The notes: a model not told the origin generated them from the sequence alone. Positions 7,860 to 16,600 are shown, counted from the stretch's first letter. The stretch: 64,000 nucleotides of DNA from DASQYE01 sp036389675 (GCA_036389675.1 DASVWI010000033.1:8564-72563), one strand, 5' to 3'. Numbers and translations: made by a program.

Positions 7860-10271
7860 CTAATCAATCTTTGCCGCTACGCTTTGCAACTCAAAGGCAA
7901 AGCCCATTCTATCGAGATGCTCGTCAACTCTAGCGGTCAACTCTTTCGCTTCGGCGTCTAGCTGCGGCAAAGGCGTCTCGTAGCGTTCGGCGAGCGTCCT
8001 GATTCTCCCCGTCAGATTCTGCGCGATGCGTTCAAGTTCCGACCTTACGGCAGCGTCCAGCGTCTCGAACCATTTATCATCAACCACCAGCGTCTTAACT
8101 TCGTCCGCGTCGAGTTCGCTATATTTCTCCGAGACCTTGCGGTCGAGTTCGGCCCGCGCATCCCTAACCTTCTTGCCTGCCTTCGCCTCGCCTTCAATCA
8201 GCCCCAGGTACATTTCCAGCGCGTCTAGTTCCGCCTTGCTCTCATCGTTGCCGCCGTTCAGATTTCTCTCCCGCTCCAATTCCTTGATACGAGCGACTAC
8301 GCTTGCCCTGTTCAGCTTGTCATTCTCATTCTTCGCGCCGTCAAGTAAACCGCCTTCCCCGCCATGCTCCTCTTCCATCTGCTCGCGCTCGCGCGTGATT
8401 GTATCCTTCACCGTTTCGAGCCGTTCAATAGCGGCTTGCTCCTCTGGGAAATAACGTCTGATGATAAGCGTCGGCGGAACCAAATCCCTGTTCGCCTGCC
8501 AGCCATCCTGCACAATCATGTAAACGTCGTCCTGCATCGTCTCCGTCCAGTAAGACATCAACTGCTGGTAAATGTCGTACTTATCAATCAAGCGATCGCC
8601 CGCGAAAGATTCGAGCAAGTCCTCCGAAATATCTCTGATTAACGCCTTCGGATGTGTCTCCATGCTGAGACTTTTCAAAACGGGCGTATATCTCGCGCGC
8701 CAACTATGAAAGATTGCCCTGACCTTATCCGAGTAACTGACAAATTCTGGATGCGTATAAATCGTATCCTTGATAGCTGACTGTTCGACCTTCAACTGGC
8801 TGTACTTCGCTCTATCGCTCGCGCCGAACAATTCGCCTTTGAGCGCCGGGAACACTTGCCAGTATCTTTCCAACTCGTCAACGTCGCGGTTCGGGATGCC
8901 GCCTAACAGGTGCGCTTCAATGTCCTGAATGTCTTCAGCTTCTTGGCTGTCAATGTAGCGCGGGATGTTCAAATTAAACTCGTTGCGCTCGATCTCCGCG
9001 TGCGACACCATCCGCGAGTATTTCGGCAACTCGATTTGGTTGTTAAAGACATCAACGATCTTGTGTATATCCTGATGCCGCAAGCGGTTCTTATTGCCGT
9101 CCTTCACGAAGCCGCGCCCCGCGTCAATCATAAAGATACCGCGTCGGCTGTCCGCATTTTCTTTGTCAATGACGATGATGCAAGCAGGGATGCCCGTCCC
9201 GTAAAAGAGATTCGGCGGTAGGGCGATGATGCCCTTGATGAAGCCCCGGCGAATCAGCGTCTCGCGGATCGCGGCTTCGGCGTGTCCGCGAAACAGAACG
9301 CCGTGTGGCAGAATAATCGCGCCCTTGCCCTTGCTCTTGAGCGATTTTGTTAGGTGCAGCAGAAAAGCGAAATCGCCATTTTTAGCGGGCGGGATGCCGT
9401 ACTCGAAACGCCCGTAATCATCCTTCTCAGGATTAAAGCCTGTGCTCCAAGCCTTAGTCGAAAACGGCGGATTGGCGACGGCGAAATCAAAGGTCTGCAA
9501 TTTTGTCTGGTCGTACTGATTTTTGAAATAGGGGAGAGCCAGCGTATTGTCCTGATGAATGATGGCATTTGGATGCCCGTGCAGAATCATGTTCATCTTG
9601 GCAAGCGCGGCGGTCGAATTGTCCATCTCCTGCCCATAGATGCTGATCTTGAACGGCGTCTCGTCGGCGGCTTTGAGCAGGAGCGAGCCGCTCCCGCATG
9701 TTGGGTCATAAATGGTCTGCGTCTGGCTCGTAGCCTTGTCCACGCCAACGACCTTAGCTATCACGCGCGAGACTTCCGCCGGAGTGTAAAACTGCCCCTT
9801 GCTCTTGCCCGATTCGGTCGCAAAGTTACGCATCAGATACTCGTAAGCGTCGCCCAGAATATCGTCGTTCTCTGCCCGGTTGCGGCTGAAATCAAACTTG
9901 TCCTCGAAGATGGCGATAAGCTTGGACACACGATCAACGAGGGCCTTGCCTTTGCCGAGCTTCTCCTCGTTATTAAAATCCGTGATGGTTATTATGCCTA
10001 CCAACCCGTTTTCTTCGGCGAGTTTGGCGATGATCTTATTAACCTCTTCTCCGATGTTATCTTTGTTCTTTAAGGCGACCATATCCTGAAAACTTCCGCC
10101 TTCGGGAACTTTGAACGAAGCAAAGGGCTTGTTGGAGTATTTATCAGAGACGTACTTCACGAACAGAAGCACGAGAATGTAATCCTTATATTGCGAAGCA
10201 TCCATGCCGCCCCGCAGTTCGTCGCAGCTTTTCCAAAGAGAACTGTATAATTCAGTTTTTTTGATCGCCAT
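7860..10271 (-). CDS. hsdM: Type I restriction enzyme N6-adenine methyltransferase HsdM (long form)
   Basis: HsdM methylates adenine in the target sequence using S-adenosylmethionine. The 803-residue product contains the SAM-binding motif D-P-T-C-G-S-G-S near residue 190 and the catalytic N-P-P-F near residue 270, after an N-terminal HsdM assembly domain (residues 5-150). Most HsdM proteins are about 500-550 residues; here the C-terminal 250 residues form a long charged, heptad-rich extension (E-R-E-Q-M-E-E-E-H and later helices), predicted coiled coil. This extended form is known in some Type I systems. It is the first gene of the minus-strand operon, diverging from the gene at 10381. Confidence 0.94.
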   Translation of the reverse strand: MAIKKTELYSSLWKSCDELRGGMDASQYKDYILVLLFVKYVSDKYSNKPFASFKVPEGGSFQDMVALKNKDNIGEEVNKIIAKLAEENGLVGIITITDFNNEEKLGKGKALVDRVSKLIAIFEDKFDFSRNRAENDDILGDAYEYLMRNFATESGKSKGQFYTPAEVSRVIAKVVGVDKATSQTQTIYDPTCGSGSLLLKAADETPFKISIYGQEMDNSTAALAKMNMILHGHPNAIIHQDNTLALPYFKNQYDQTKLQTFDFAVANPPFSTKAWSTGFNPEKDDYGRFEYGIPPAKNGDFAFLLHLTKSLKSKGKGAIILPHGVLFRGHAEAAIRETLIRRGFIKGIIALPPNLFYGTGIPACIIVIDKENADSRRGIFMIDAGRGFVKDGNKNRLRHQDIHKIVDVFNNQIELPKYSRMVSHAEIERNEFNLNIPRYIDSQEAEDIQDIEAHLLGGIPNRDVDELERYWQVFPALKGELFGASDRAKYSQLKVEQSAIKDTIYTHPEFVSYSDKVRAIFHSWRARYTPVLKSLSMETHPKALIRDISEDLLESFAGDRLIDKYDIYQQLMSYWTETMQDDVYMIVQDGWQANRDLVPPTLIIRRYFPEEQAAIERLETVKDTITREREQMEEEHGGEGGLLDGAKNENDKLNRASVVARIKELERERNLNGGNDESKAELDALEMYLGLIEGEAKAGKKVRDARAELDRKVSEKYSELDADEVKTLVVDDKWFETLDAAVRSELERIAQNLTGRIRTLAERYETPLPQLDAEAKELTARVDEHLDRMGFAFELQSVAAKID

Positions 10272-10333
10272 GTCTAGCGTTTGAACTCCGTTTGTATTTG
10301 AGACGCGGATAAGGGATTGCAGGACAGTTTAAA

Positions 10334-10339
10334 TATAAT
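10334..10339 (+). promoter_or_regulatory. Candidate -10 element for the gene at 10381
   Basis: A perfect TATAAT lies 41 bases before the start codon at 10381 in the 109-base region between the divergent hsdM operon and this gene. No good -35 hexamer sits at the right distance, so a weak or activator-dependent promoter is likely. Confidence 0.4.
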
Positions 10340-10380
10340 CGAGACAGTCTGAAACATCTAGTAATGGAGGGAATCAGTTA

Positions 10381-11187
10381 ATGAACGAGGAAGCGTTGGC
10401 TGAATTGCTGAAATTGAGGGAAAAGGCGAGGCTAACTCCAAAGAGAGACTATCGCTTTACACGGCTCGAAGATTTAATCGCTTATACGCAATACTTAAAA
10501 ACCTATACTCAAGAGGAAATGAGCCAACTCCTTGCTCAGTTCGACGAACTCTCAGATCAGGATAAGCAAAAGCTTTGGGAGAATGCCACACAGCGAGGGA
10601 ATCCCGCTTTTTTTCATCTCTCCGAACAGGACAGGGGAAAGTTGGAAGCAGGGAAAAAGAATCTCTCCTTTCACGAAAGGGCGCGCATTTCCGACAGTTA
10701 CATACATACTGCTGTTGGCAACGCCTGGCTCGACCTTGGAGAGATTTCCGAAGCTATAATTGAGATAGACGACAGCTCATCGCCAGAAAGGGAAAGATGC
10801 CCATATGCTTACATCTGCTTCTCCAATGGTTATTGGCGTCGTGTCGAAACAATAGATATTTTCGAGTCCATAAAAGCAAATCCGGTATCTATAGGCCATC
10901 CCGCCATTGTGTTTGCCATTTATCACTGGCAACGGGTGATTTATACAAGGCGCGTTATCGAACGTGATGAAATTTGCCCCAGAGAAGAGTGGGAACAAGA
11001 GCTAAAGGATAAATTCGATGGCGGCGCTGATCTAAAAATTGCCGAAAGGAATCTAAAAGCAATCAGCCAAACTTTGTACGACGCTGCGTGGGACAGAGCG
11101 GTTTCAAAGGAAGCTGCGCTTGCGCTCAAAATGGATTGGTATGGCTTACGGTTAGATGATGTGCAAACGGCGTTACATGTGGCTTGA
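10381..11187 (+). CDS. Unrecognised cytoplasmic protein, island cargo
   Basis: A 268-residue protein with no signal peptide or membrane segment. It is rich in charged helices at the N terminus (residues 1-80, with E-E-M-S-Q-L-L-A-Q-F-D-E-L-S-D-Q), has a central region with C-P-Y-A-Y-I-C, and ends in helices. I recognise no domain. The ATG at 10381 follows GGAGGG at good spacing. It diverges from the restriction operon and is followed 48 bases later by a second unknown gene on the same strand, so the pair is probably an operon. The location beside a defence operon suggests, but does not show, an anti-phage or regulatory role. Confidence 0.6.
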   Translation: MNEEALAELLKLREKARLTPKRDYRFTRLEDLIAYTQYLKTYTQEEMSQLLAQFDELSDQDKQKLWENATQRGNPAFFHLSEQDRGKLEAGKKNLSFHERARISDSYIHTAVGNAWLDLGEISEAIIEIDDSSSPERERCPYAYICFSNGYWRRVETIDIFESIKANPVSIGHPAIVFAIYHWQRVIYTRRVIERDEICPREEWEQELKDKFDGGADLKIAERNLKAISQTLYDAAWDRAVSKEAALALKMDWYGLRLDDVQTALHVA

Positions 11188-11235
11188 GAGCAATTAAGCG
11201 CAAAGACACTAAAGTCATTCGTAGAGAAGGAAGAG

Positions 11236-11706
11236 ATGTTGGATAAAGTTGAAGAGGAACTCCGAGATTTTGATAAGCATCCCTATAAAGAGTATCGGCA
11301 TAAACGTATTTCCGGTCAAAAGGTAATGGAATTTTTGAGAGCTTCCGGGAAGAGAGGGGGAAGAAAATATGTTGGATTTGATAAGAATGGTAGGTCGCTT
11401 AGACCTGGTTGGAAAGTCTTTCGTAACGCATTCGCAGCACATTTCTTTGGTTTGGAACAGTCGGCACTTCAAGATTATCTTGAAAAATCCACAAAGCAAA
11501 ACCTAGTCGAGAATGAAATATATAAGCCATCAATAAGTTCTCCCCAAAGCACTGTATCTAGTGTCTGGCATTATCTCTTGATGACTCCTCTGGCTTCGGT
11601 ACAAGAACCTCTATGGGTACGCGAAGATGATATGGGAGTTCATGGTGTTGCGGATGCTATCAAAAAAGCCACCCCCAAAGACGCTAATGAAGAAGAGGGC
11701 AAATAG
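11236..11706 (+). CDS. Unrecognised basic cytoplasmic protein, island cargo
   Basis: A 156-residue protein. The first two thirds are basic (K-R-I-S-G-Q-K-V-M-E-F-L-R-A-S-G-K-R) and could bind nucleic acid; the tail is acidic (D-A-N-E-E-E-G-K). No family is recognised. The ATG at 11236 is preceded by GAAGGAAGAG. It follows the 268-residue unknown gene on the same strand and is followed by a hairpin at 11775-11806 that probably ends the transcript. Confidence 0.55.
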   Translation: MLDKVEEELRDFDKHPYKEYRHKRISGQKVMEFLRASGKRGGRKYVGFDKNGRSLRPGWKVFRNAFAAHFFGLEQSALQDYLEKSTKQNLVENEIYKPSISSPQSTVSSVWHYLLMTPLASVQEPLWVREDDMGVHGVADAIKKATPKDANEEEGK

Positions 11707-11774
11707 GTATAAACAATATCAAATTTCTATACCTAGTTAGGGTCAAGACAGAAATAGAGGACTTCTGATAATTA

Positions 11775-11806
11775 TAGGCCGTCGCTGATAAGAGCGGCGG
11801 CTTATA
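11775..11806 (+). terminator. Rho-independent terminator-like hairpin
   Basis: GCCGTCGCT and AGCGGCGGC pair with one mismatch around a six-base loop, flanked by ATA/TAT extensions and followed by ATTTTTA. It separates the two unknown cargo genes from the replication/excision module. Confidence 0.6.
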
Positions 11807-11827
11807 GATTTTTATGGAGGACAAATT

Positions 11828-12016
11828 ATGGAAAAGAATCCAATCCAGATTTTTGACCGAAAAGGAGCGGCGCGGCAGCTAGGCTTATCGGTGGCGACCA
11901 TTGATCGGGAAGTTGCGCGAGAAAACATCACACATGTTCGGAGCGGACGTAGAGTCCTATTCACGCAGGAACATTTGGATGAATACATAAAGCGAAATGA
12001 ATGTAAAGCAAAGTAG
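11828..12016 (+). CDS. Small HTH DNA-binding protein, excisionase-like
   Basis: A 62-residue protein whose whole length is a helix-turn-helix of the MerR/excisionase (HTH_17-like) type: A-A-R-Q-L-G-L-S-V-A-T-I-D-R-E-V, then a wing-like R-S-G-R-R-V-L-F-T-Q-E-H-L-D-E-Y. Such proteins act as recombination directionality factors or small repressors in integrative elements. The ATG follows TGGAGGAC. It is the first gene of the module that continues with a second small HTH gene 14 bases later, so both are probably one transcript. Which of the three small HTH genes in the island is the excisionase cannot be told from sequence. Confidence 0.75.
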   Translation: MEKNPIQIFDRKGAARQLGLSVATIDREVARENITHVRSGRRVLFTQEHLDEYIKRNECKAK

Positions 12017-12030
12017 AAAGGACTTGTGCG

Positions 12031-12258
12031 ATGGAGCGACAAATACTGATAGCGGATGAAGTAGCATCCATGCTCAGAGTTGACAGACAGCGCGTTTATG
12101 AACTCGCTCGGCGGAATGCAATTCCGGTGATTCGTTTAGGCGAGCGGCAGTATCGCTTTGACGCGGAATCTATCAGGCAATGGATGGAGCGTGGTGGCAG
12201 TTCTGCTGTGTTGGCGGAAGGCGCAACGTCAAACGCTGGGAATCAAGAGAATGTCTAA
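12031..12258 (+). CDS. Small HTH DNA-binding protein, excisionase family
   Basis: A 75-residue protein. Residues 5-55 form an excisionase-family HTH: E-V-A-S-M-L-R-V-D-R-Q-R-V-Y-E-L-A-R followed by I-P-V-I-R-L-G-E-R-Q-Y-R-F and S-I-R-Q-W-M-E-R, the standard layout of this family. The start at 12031 follows AGAAAGGA. Its last codons overlap the start of the primase-polymerase gene (ATG at 12251), so translation of the two is coupled, which ties this regulator to the replication gene. Confidence 0.78.
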   Translation: MERQILIADEVASMLRVDRQRVYELARRNAIPVIRLGERQYRFDAESIRQWMERGGSSAVLAEGATSNAGNQENV

Positions 12259-14581
12259 TTATTCGAGTCCGCTTGAAGCGGCGTGCGATCTACTTCAGCG
12301 CGGTTGGATGCCTTTGCCTGTTCCCTACCGCGAGAAGAATCCTGGTGCGGAAGGGTGGCAAGATTTTATAGCCACGGACGCCGATCTATTCAAGCATTTC
12401 AACAGCGAACGCCAGAACATCGGCGTCTTGCTTGGCGAGAAGTCGGGTGGGCGCGTGGATATTGATCTTGACTGCGCTGAAGCCATAAGGCTTGCTCCAT
12501 TATTCCTGCCACAAACCGAAGCTATCTTTGGTCGTAGGTCTACGCGGCGCTCCCATTGGGAATACATCGCGGCGGGAGTAAAGACACAACGCTTTATTGA
12601 TACTGACGGCAAGACCACGTTGCTTGAGCTGCGGAGTACGGGTGCGCAGACCATCTTTCCCGGCAGCACACATAAGGAGACGGGGGAGTTGATCGAGTGG
12701 GATGTCAACGGTGATCCTGCTCGCATTGAGACAAGTCATCTTCAATCGTGTTTAGGGAAATTAGCGGCAGCTTGCTTGTTAGCACGTCACTGGCCGTCAC
12801 CATCTTCGGGTGAGCACGGATCGCGGCATTATGCTTCGTTGGCTCTCGCCGGAGGACTCATCCGGGCTGGCTGGACGGAGACAGAGACGGTCTGCTTCGT
12901 CGAAGCCGTCTGTATTGCCGCGCAAGATGAAGAGACGCGCGCGCGGTTGCAAAATGTGGAAAGCACAGCACGCAGGCAAGCATTAGGCGGGCAAACAACC
13001 GGATGGCCGTCGCTTACTGAATGCTTGGGTGAAAAGGTGGTTCGGCGCGTGCGCGAGTGGTTGAATCTTAAGAATGATCCACTCCATGAAGAGGCCGAAA
13101 GCTCGCCACCTGCTGCATGGCCTGAACTATCAGAAAACGCGCTCTACGGCTTGACTGGTGAAATCGTCCGCGTCATAGACCCACACACGGAAGCAGACCG
13201 GGCTGCTGTGCTTGTCCAGACCCTTGCCGCTTTCGGCAACTGTATAGGCCGAAACGCATACTTCACGGCGGAAGCTGACCGTCATTATCTGAACCTCTTT
13301 GCCGTGCTCGTGGGCGCGACCAGCAAAGGGCGCAAAGGCACGAGTTGGGGACAGGTGCGCCGTCTTTTCGAGCGCATTGATGAGACGTGGACAGCAAACT
13401 GTGTTGGCGCAGGACTATCTTCCGGCGAAGGGCTGATCTGGAGCGTACGCGACGCGACGGAGAAGAAAGAGCCTGTTAGGGAGAAAGGGCGCGTAGTTGA
13501 GTATCAGACAGTTATTGCTGATGAAGGCGTTGAGGATAAGCGGGCGTTTATCTTAGAGGCTGAATTTTCCTCTGTGTTGCGCGTGATGGCGCGGGAAGGC
13601 AACACGCTTTCGGCAATCATTCGTCAAGCTTGGGATACGGGAACTCTTCAGGTTAAGACGCGCAACAATCCAAACCGGGCTACGGGCGCACACGTCACCA
13701 TAATCGGGCATATTACAAGAGACGAGCTAAAGCGGAATCTTGATGAAACTGAGACGGCAAACGGCTTCGCTAACCGTTTCCTTTGGGCCTGTGTGCGCCG
13801 CAACCGCCTCTTGCCAGAAGGCGGCGCGCTCCCGGACACAGAGCTTAACCCACTCATCACTCGCTTGCATGAGGCGTTTATCTTCGCTCGCGGTGTCGGC
13901 GAGATGCAACGTGATGCGGAGGCGCGCACACTCTGGCATCAAGTTTATGCAGACTTGTCTGCCGGGCAGCCTGGATTATTCGGCGCTGTCACATCGCGCG
14001 CCGAAGCGCAGACGATGCGCCTAGCATGTCTATACGCCCTGCTTGATTGCAAAGCAGTGGTCGGGCGCGTTCATTTAGAAGCCGCCCTTGCGCTATGGCA
14101 TTACTGCGAAGCATCAGCGCGTTACATCTTTGGCTCGGCGACCGGAGACCGCATTGCGGACGAACTATTGCTCGCTTTGCAGGAGTCTGGCATCGGCGGC
14201 TTGACACGCACTCAAATACGCGACCTGTTCAACCGTCGGCGCGGTGGTGCAATTGACGCAGCTTTGGCAGTGCTCTCGGAGACAGGTCGTGCCCGCTTTG
14301 AAACAGAGCAAACGGGTGGCCGTCCTGTAACTCGCTGGTTCGCTCTGCGGGACTGCGACAAAAGCAACCAAAGCGACAAAAGTATATCGCAAAGCGGTAG
14401 CCGGGAGCCTTTTGTCGGTAATGTCGCTTATGTCGCAGAACAAAGCGACGAACCAGAATGGGTGCGCGGGCAGGCCGACGAAATCCTAGAACGCGCGGCG
14501 ATCATGGAGATGGAGGGGGGCATCGCGCGGGAAGAGGCAGAGCGATTGGCGAGAGAGTGGTATGCGCCAGTTCCGTTTTAG
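12251..14581 (+). CDS. Primase-polymerase / helicase-like replication protein
   Basis: A 776-residue protein. Residues 5-180 form a bifunctional primase/polymerase (Prim-Pol) domain: R-G-W-M-P-L-P-V-P near the start, and the metal-binding D-I-D-L-D acid cluster near residue 75. The rest matches the DUF3987/DUF3854-like helicase-associated type, with a degenerate P-loop G-A-T-S-K-G-R-K-G-T-S in the middle. Such proteins replicate plasmids, satellites and integrated elements. The start is placed at 12251 because Prim-Pol homology begins there, AAGAGA precedes it and it overlaps the upstream stop; an upstream in-frame extension is the previous gene read out of frame. It implies that the island can replicate after excision. 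Confidence 0.82.
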   Translation: MSNYSSPLEAACDLLQRGWMPLPVPYREKNPGAEGWQDFIATDADLFKHFNSERQNIGVLLGEKSGGRVDIDLDCAEAIRLAPLFLPQTEAIFGRRSTRRSHWEYIAAGVKTQRFIDTDGKTTLLELRSTGAQTIFPGSTHKETGELIEWDVNGDPARIETSHLQSCLGKLAAACLLARHWPSPSSGEHGSRHYASLALAGGLIRAGWTETETVCFVEAVCIAAQDEETRARLQNVESTARRQALGGQTTGWPSLTECLGEKVVRRVREWLNLKNDPLHEEAESSPPAAWPELSENALYGLTGEIVRVIDPHTEADRAAVLVQTLAAFGNCIGRNAYFTAEADRHYLNLFAVLVGATSKGRKGTSWGQVRRLFERIDETWTANCVGAGLSSGEGLIWSVRDATEKKEPVREKGRVVEYQTVIADEGVEDKRAFILEAEFSSVLRVMAREGNTLSAIIRQAWDTGTLQVKTRNNPNRATGAHVTIIGHITRDELKRNLDETETANGFANRFLWACVRRNRLLPEGGALPDTELNPLITRLHEAFIFARGVGEMQRDAEARTLWHQVYADLSAGQPGLFGAVTSRAEAQTMRLACLYALLDCKAVVGRVHLEAALALWHYCEASARYIFGSATGDRIADELLLALQESGIGGLTRTQIRDLFNRRRGGAIDAALAVLSETGRARFETEQTGGRPVTRWFALRDCDKSNQSDKSISQSGSREPFVGNVAYVAEQSDEPEWVRGQADEILERAAIMEMEGGIAREEAERLAREWYAPVPF

Positions 14582-14822
14582 ACCCTCTCAAAGCGGGAAG
14601 CGAAAAACGTAGCACAGGCGAAAAAAGGCTAAAAGTGGGGAGAGAAAGGCTCTCACTGTTGTGCGCGAATTTCTACAGAAGGGGGTTCAGCGAAAAGCTT
14701 AGGTAATCGTCAAAAGATGTTCAGAAAAGCGTGCAGAACGTATGAACAATTAGGTCAATTTCTGAAGATGTTGAGCGTTTTCATCTTCTCAATCCTGAAC
14801 CTCAGTTGAAAGGTGCAAGAAA

Positions 14823-15296
14823 ATGAGCAAGAGCAGGGAGAAAAAGAAAGAAGCGGTGCTTATTCCTGAGATTGTTAGTCCAGTGCTGTCGAGACGCCAT
14901 GAATCAGTGATCGTGGCTCTCTTAGCTAACCCGACAATGAAGGATGCGGCCACGGCTGCCGGTGTCTCCGAGAGCACTGTCTGGCGACTGATGCAGCGCG
15001 AAGACTTCCAGAAGCGATACCGGGAAGCGCAGGACAAAGCCCTTGACGGCGCGCTTGGAGCATTGCAGGGCGCGGCTACTCTGGCAATTAGTGCTCTCAA
15101 GAGGAATCTGGATTGTGGCACTCCGGCGGCAGAAGTACAGGCAGCCAAAGTGCTGCTTGATTACACACTCAAAGTGCGCGAGCAGTTCGACTACGCCGCC
15201 CGGCTCAAGCAGTTGGAGATGGCGCTAAAAGCGCGTGAAGAAGCGGAACGGCGACTTGGGACGAAAGAAAAAGAAGAAGACGAAGATGAAGATTGA
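14823..15296 (+). CDS. phBC6A51-type HTH protein, terminase-small-subunit-like
   Basis: A 157-residue protein. Residues 22-65 contain a homeodomain-like HTH (A-A-T-A-A-G-V-S-E-S-T-V-W-R-L-M) of the type found in phage terminase small subunits and phBC6A51-family proteins, followed by helices and a very acidic tail (K-E-K-E-E-D-E-D-E-D). The ATG follows GAAAGGTGCAAG. It overlaps the next gene by 11 bases. Terminase small subunits recognise phage DNA for packaging; no large subunit is present, so in this island it might redirect a helper phage's packaging or simply regulate. Both readings are inference. Confidence 0.6.
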   Translation: MSKSREKKKEAVLIPEIVSPVLSRRHESVIVALLANPTMKDAATAAGVSESTVWRLMQREDFQKRYREAQDKALDGALGALQGAATLAISALKRNLDCGTPAAEVQAAKVLLDYTLKVREQFDYAARLKQLEMALKAREEAERRLGTKEKEEDEDED

Positions 15297-16143
15297 CGGC
15301 GTACTCTCAAAATTGGAGAAGCAGGCGCGTATTACCCTCCGGTGTGATTGGTGTCGCTATGCCCTTCACGACACTCCACCCTCAAAGCAGAAGAGATACG
15401 CTTCTGACCCAACATCACATATCAAGGTGTTATGCCAATATTGCGGTACTGAGTTCAATGTTGATGTTACGGGCCGTGACGAGTATGAGCGCGAGGCTAC
15501 CATTCTTTATCACAAGCATGGGAATGGTGCTATCTACCGTGACGAGCGGGTGTTTGCCGCTACCCATTGGCTTATTGAAGGACGATTGCTGAAGCGGTGG
15601 AGAACTGGCGATTTTGAAAAAGAGAAAATCGAGGCGCGCAAGAAGGCAAAGGAACAGAATCGTCATCAACAACGATATGAGAAGAAAAAGGAAGATCGCT
15701 ACGCCCGCGAGCGCGCGGAGCTGAAAGAGCGTGCTTATAGCTTTATTCGCGGAATGGGCGAAAAGGAAGAGAAGGAATATGCGCCACATAGTTTTCCTCT
15801 TGCGGCTCAACTCGAAGAAATAGAAAAGCCTGATCCGTTCGGTTTTATCCCCGGCTCATACGAAAAGATGGGAGTTGATGAACGGGCCGCGCGGAAGGTT
15901 CTTTATGCTACGCGTCTGATGCAGGAGTGCGAGCGCGTACTATGGGGCAGGGTGCTGCCTGAAACGGCGAAGGCATCAGAGCAACTTGCGTTAATGATAC
16001 AGGGCTTTGAGGAAGAGCGAGCACGGCTACTCCGCGAAAAGGAAGAGGAAGAGGCGCGCAAAGCAGCCGAACGTGAAGCAGAGCGCCAAGCAAGGATGCA
16101 AGAGAGACAACTAAATCAATCTTCCTATGACCGATGGCGATGA
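15286..16143 (+). CDS. Zinc-ribbon protein with long charged coiled coils
   Basis: A 285-residue protein. Near the N terminus are C-D-W-C and C-Q-Y-C about 26 residues apart, which would form one zinc ribbon. The middle (residues 100-170) and the end (230-280) are highly charged, with K/E/R runs predicted as coiled coils. No known family is recognised. The start is set at the ATG at 15286 because it follows AAGAAGAAGACGAAG and leads straight into the ribbon; it overlaps the preceding gene by 11 bases, so the two are coupled. A DNA- or RNA-binding scaffold role is plausible. Confidence 0.55.
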   Translation: MKIDGVLSKLEKQARITLRCDWCRYALHDTPPSKQKRYASDPTSHIKVLCQYCGTEFNVDVTGRDEYEREATILYHKHGNGAIYRDERVFAATHWLIEGRLLKRWRTGDFEKEKIEARKKAKEQNRHQQRYEKKKEDRYARERAELKERAYSFIRGMGEKEEKEYAPHSFPLAAQLEEIEKPDPFGFIPGSYEKMGVDERAARKVLYATRLMQECERVLWGRVLPETAKASEQLALMIQGFEEERARLLREKEEEEARKAAEREAERQARMQERQLNQSSYDRWR

Positions 16144-16296
16144 TTAACGAATGAAAGATTTTGAAGGGTTTTGAAAGGTCGCTAGTTGATTTTGGCTTGC
16201 TAGAAAAGGCCAGAAAGCGAAAAGCAGAGATATAGGAACTCGGATGAAGACGTTTATTAAGGGCTAGCGGGTAGTTCGGCTTACTCGACGACTCCT

Positions 16297-16482
16297 TTAT
16301 TTCTTGGCTTTTCGTGGGCGTCCTGGCTGGCGAGTTTCCACAAGCTTCAGGTCAGATTCTTTTATCATGTAGGCACGCCCAAACCGTGCTGCTGGCAATC
16401 GCCTGGATGTAATTAAATCATTTATACGCCGTACGGTCACGCCTAATCGCTCGGCAGCTTCTTTTGTTGTCAAAGTCTTCAT
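16297..16482 (-). CDS. Small HTH protein, excisionase/regulator, probably leaderless
   Basis: A 61-residue protein made of an excisionase-family HTH (T-T-K-E-A-A-E-R-L-G-V-T-V-R-R-I-N-D-L-I) and wing (A-R-F-G-R-A-Y-M-I-K-E-S-D-L), with a basic tail G-R-P-R-K-A-K-K. No Shine-Dalgarno sequence precedes the ATG; a TATAAG -10 ends only six bases before it, so the transcript probably begins at or next to the start codon. It diverges from the SWIM gene across a region with two inverted repeats, which suggests it represses that region and itself. It may serve as the excision or lysogeny-type switch of the island. Confidence 0.72.
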   Translation of the reverse strand: MKTLTTKEAAERLGVTVRRINDLITSRRLPAARFGRAYMIKESDLKLVETRQPGRPRKAKK

Positions 16483-16488
16483 TCTGTA

Positions 16489-16516
16489 CTTATAGCATAG
16501 GAAAATTATTCTACAA
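16489..16516 (-). promoter_or_regulatory. Promoter of the leaderless HTH gene
   Basis: On the minus strand TTGTAG (16511-16516), 16 bases, then TATAAG (16489-16494). The -10 ends six bases before the ATG, so the expected start of transcription falls on or beside the start codon. Confidence 0.5.
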
Positions 16517-16530
16517 ATAGAATTATTTCC
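16500..16530. promoter_or_regulatory. Inverted repeat, candidate operator 1
   Basis: GGAAAATTATTCTA and TAGAATTATTTCC face each other around CAAA; one base is missing from the second arm. The repeat overlaps the -35 of the minus-strand HTH promoter, as expected for an autorepressor site. Confidence 0.55.
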
Positions 16531-16535
16531 TGTAT

Positions 16536-16561
16536 AAACTATTCTAACTGTGGTATAGTTT
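16536..16561. promoter_or_regulatory. Inverted repeat, candidate operator 2
   Basis: AAACTAT and ATAGTTT are perfect inverted arms 12 bases apart. The right arm covers TATAGT (16554-16559), a likely -10 for the plus-strand SWIM gene, so binding here would block that promoter. Confidence 0.5.
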
Positions 16562-16600
16562 TCTTATTGGTTATTTCAACTGATAAGGAGCTAAACACAG

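Noticed and set aside
12158..12250. N-terminal extension of the primase-polymerase
   Set aside because: It is the preceding HTH gene read in another frame; Prim-Pol homology begins at 12251.
14458..14706. Arg/Gly-rich frame over the end of the primase-polymerase gene
   Set aside because: Out-of-frame reading of a real gene with no start signal.
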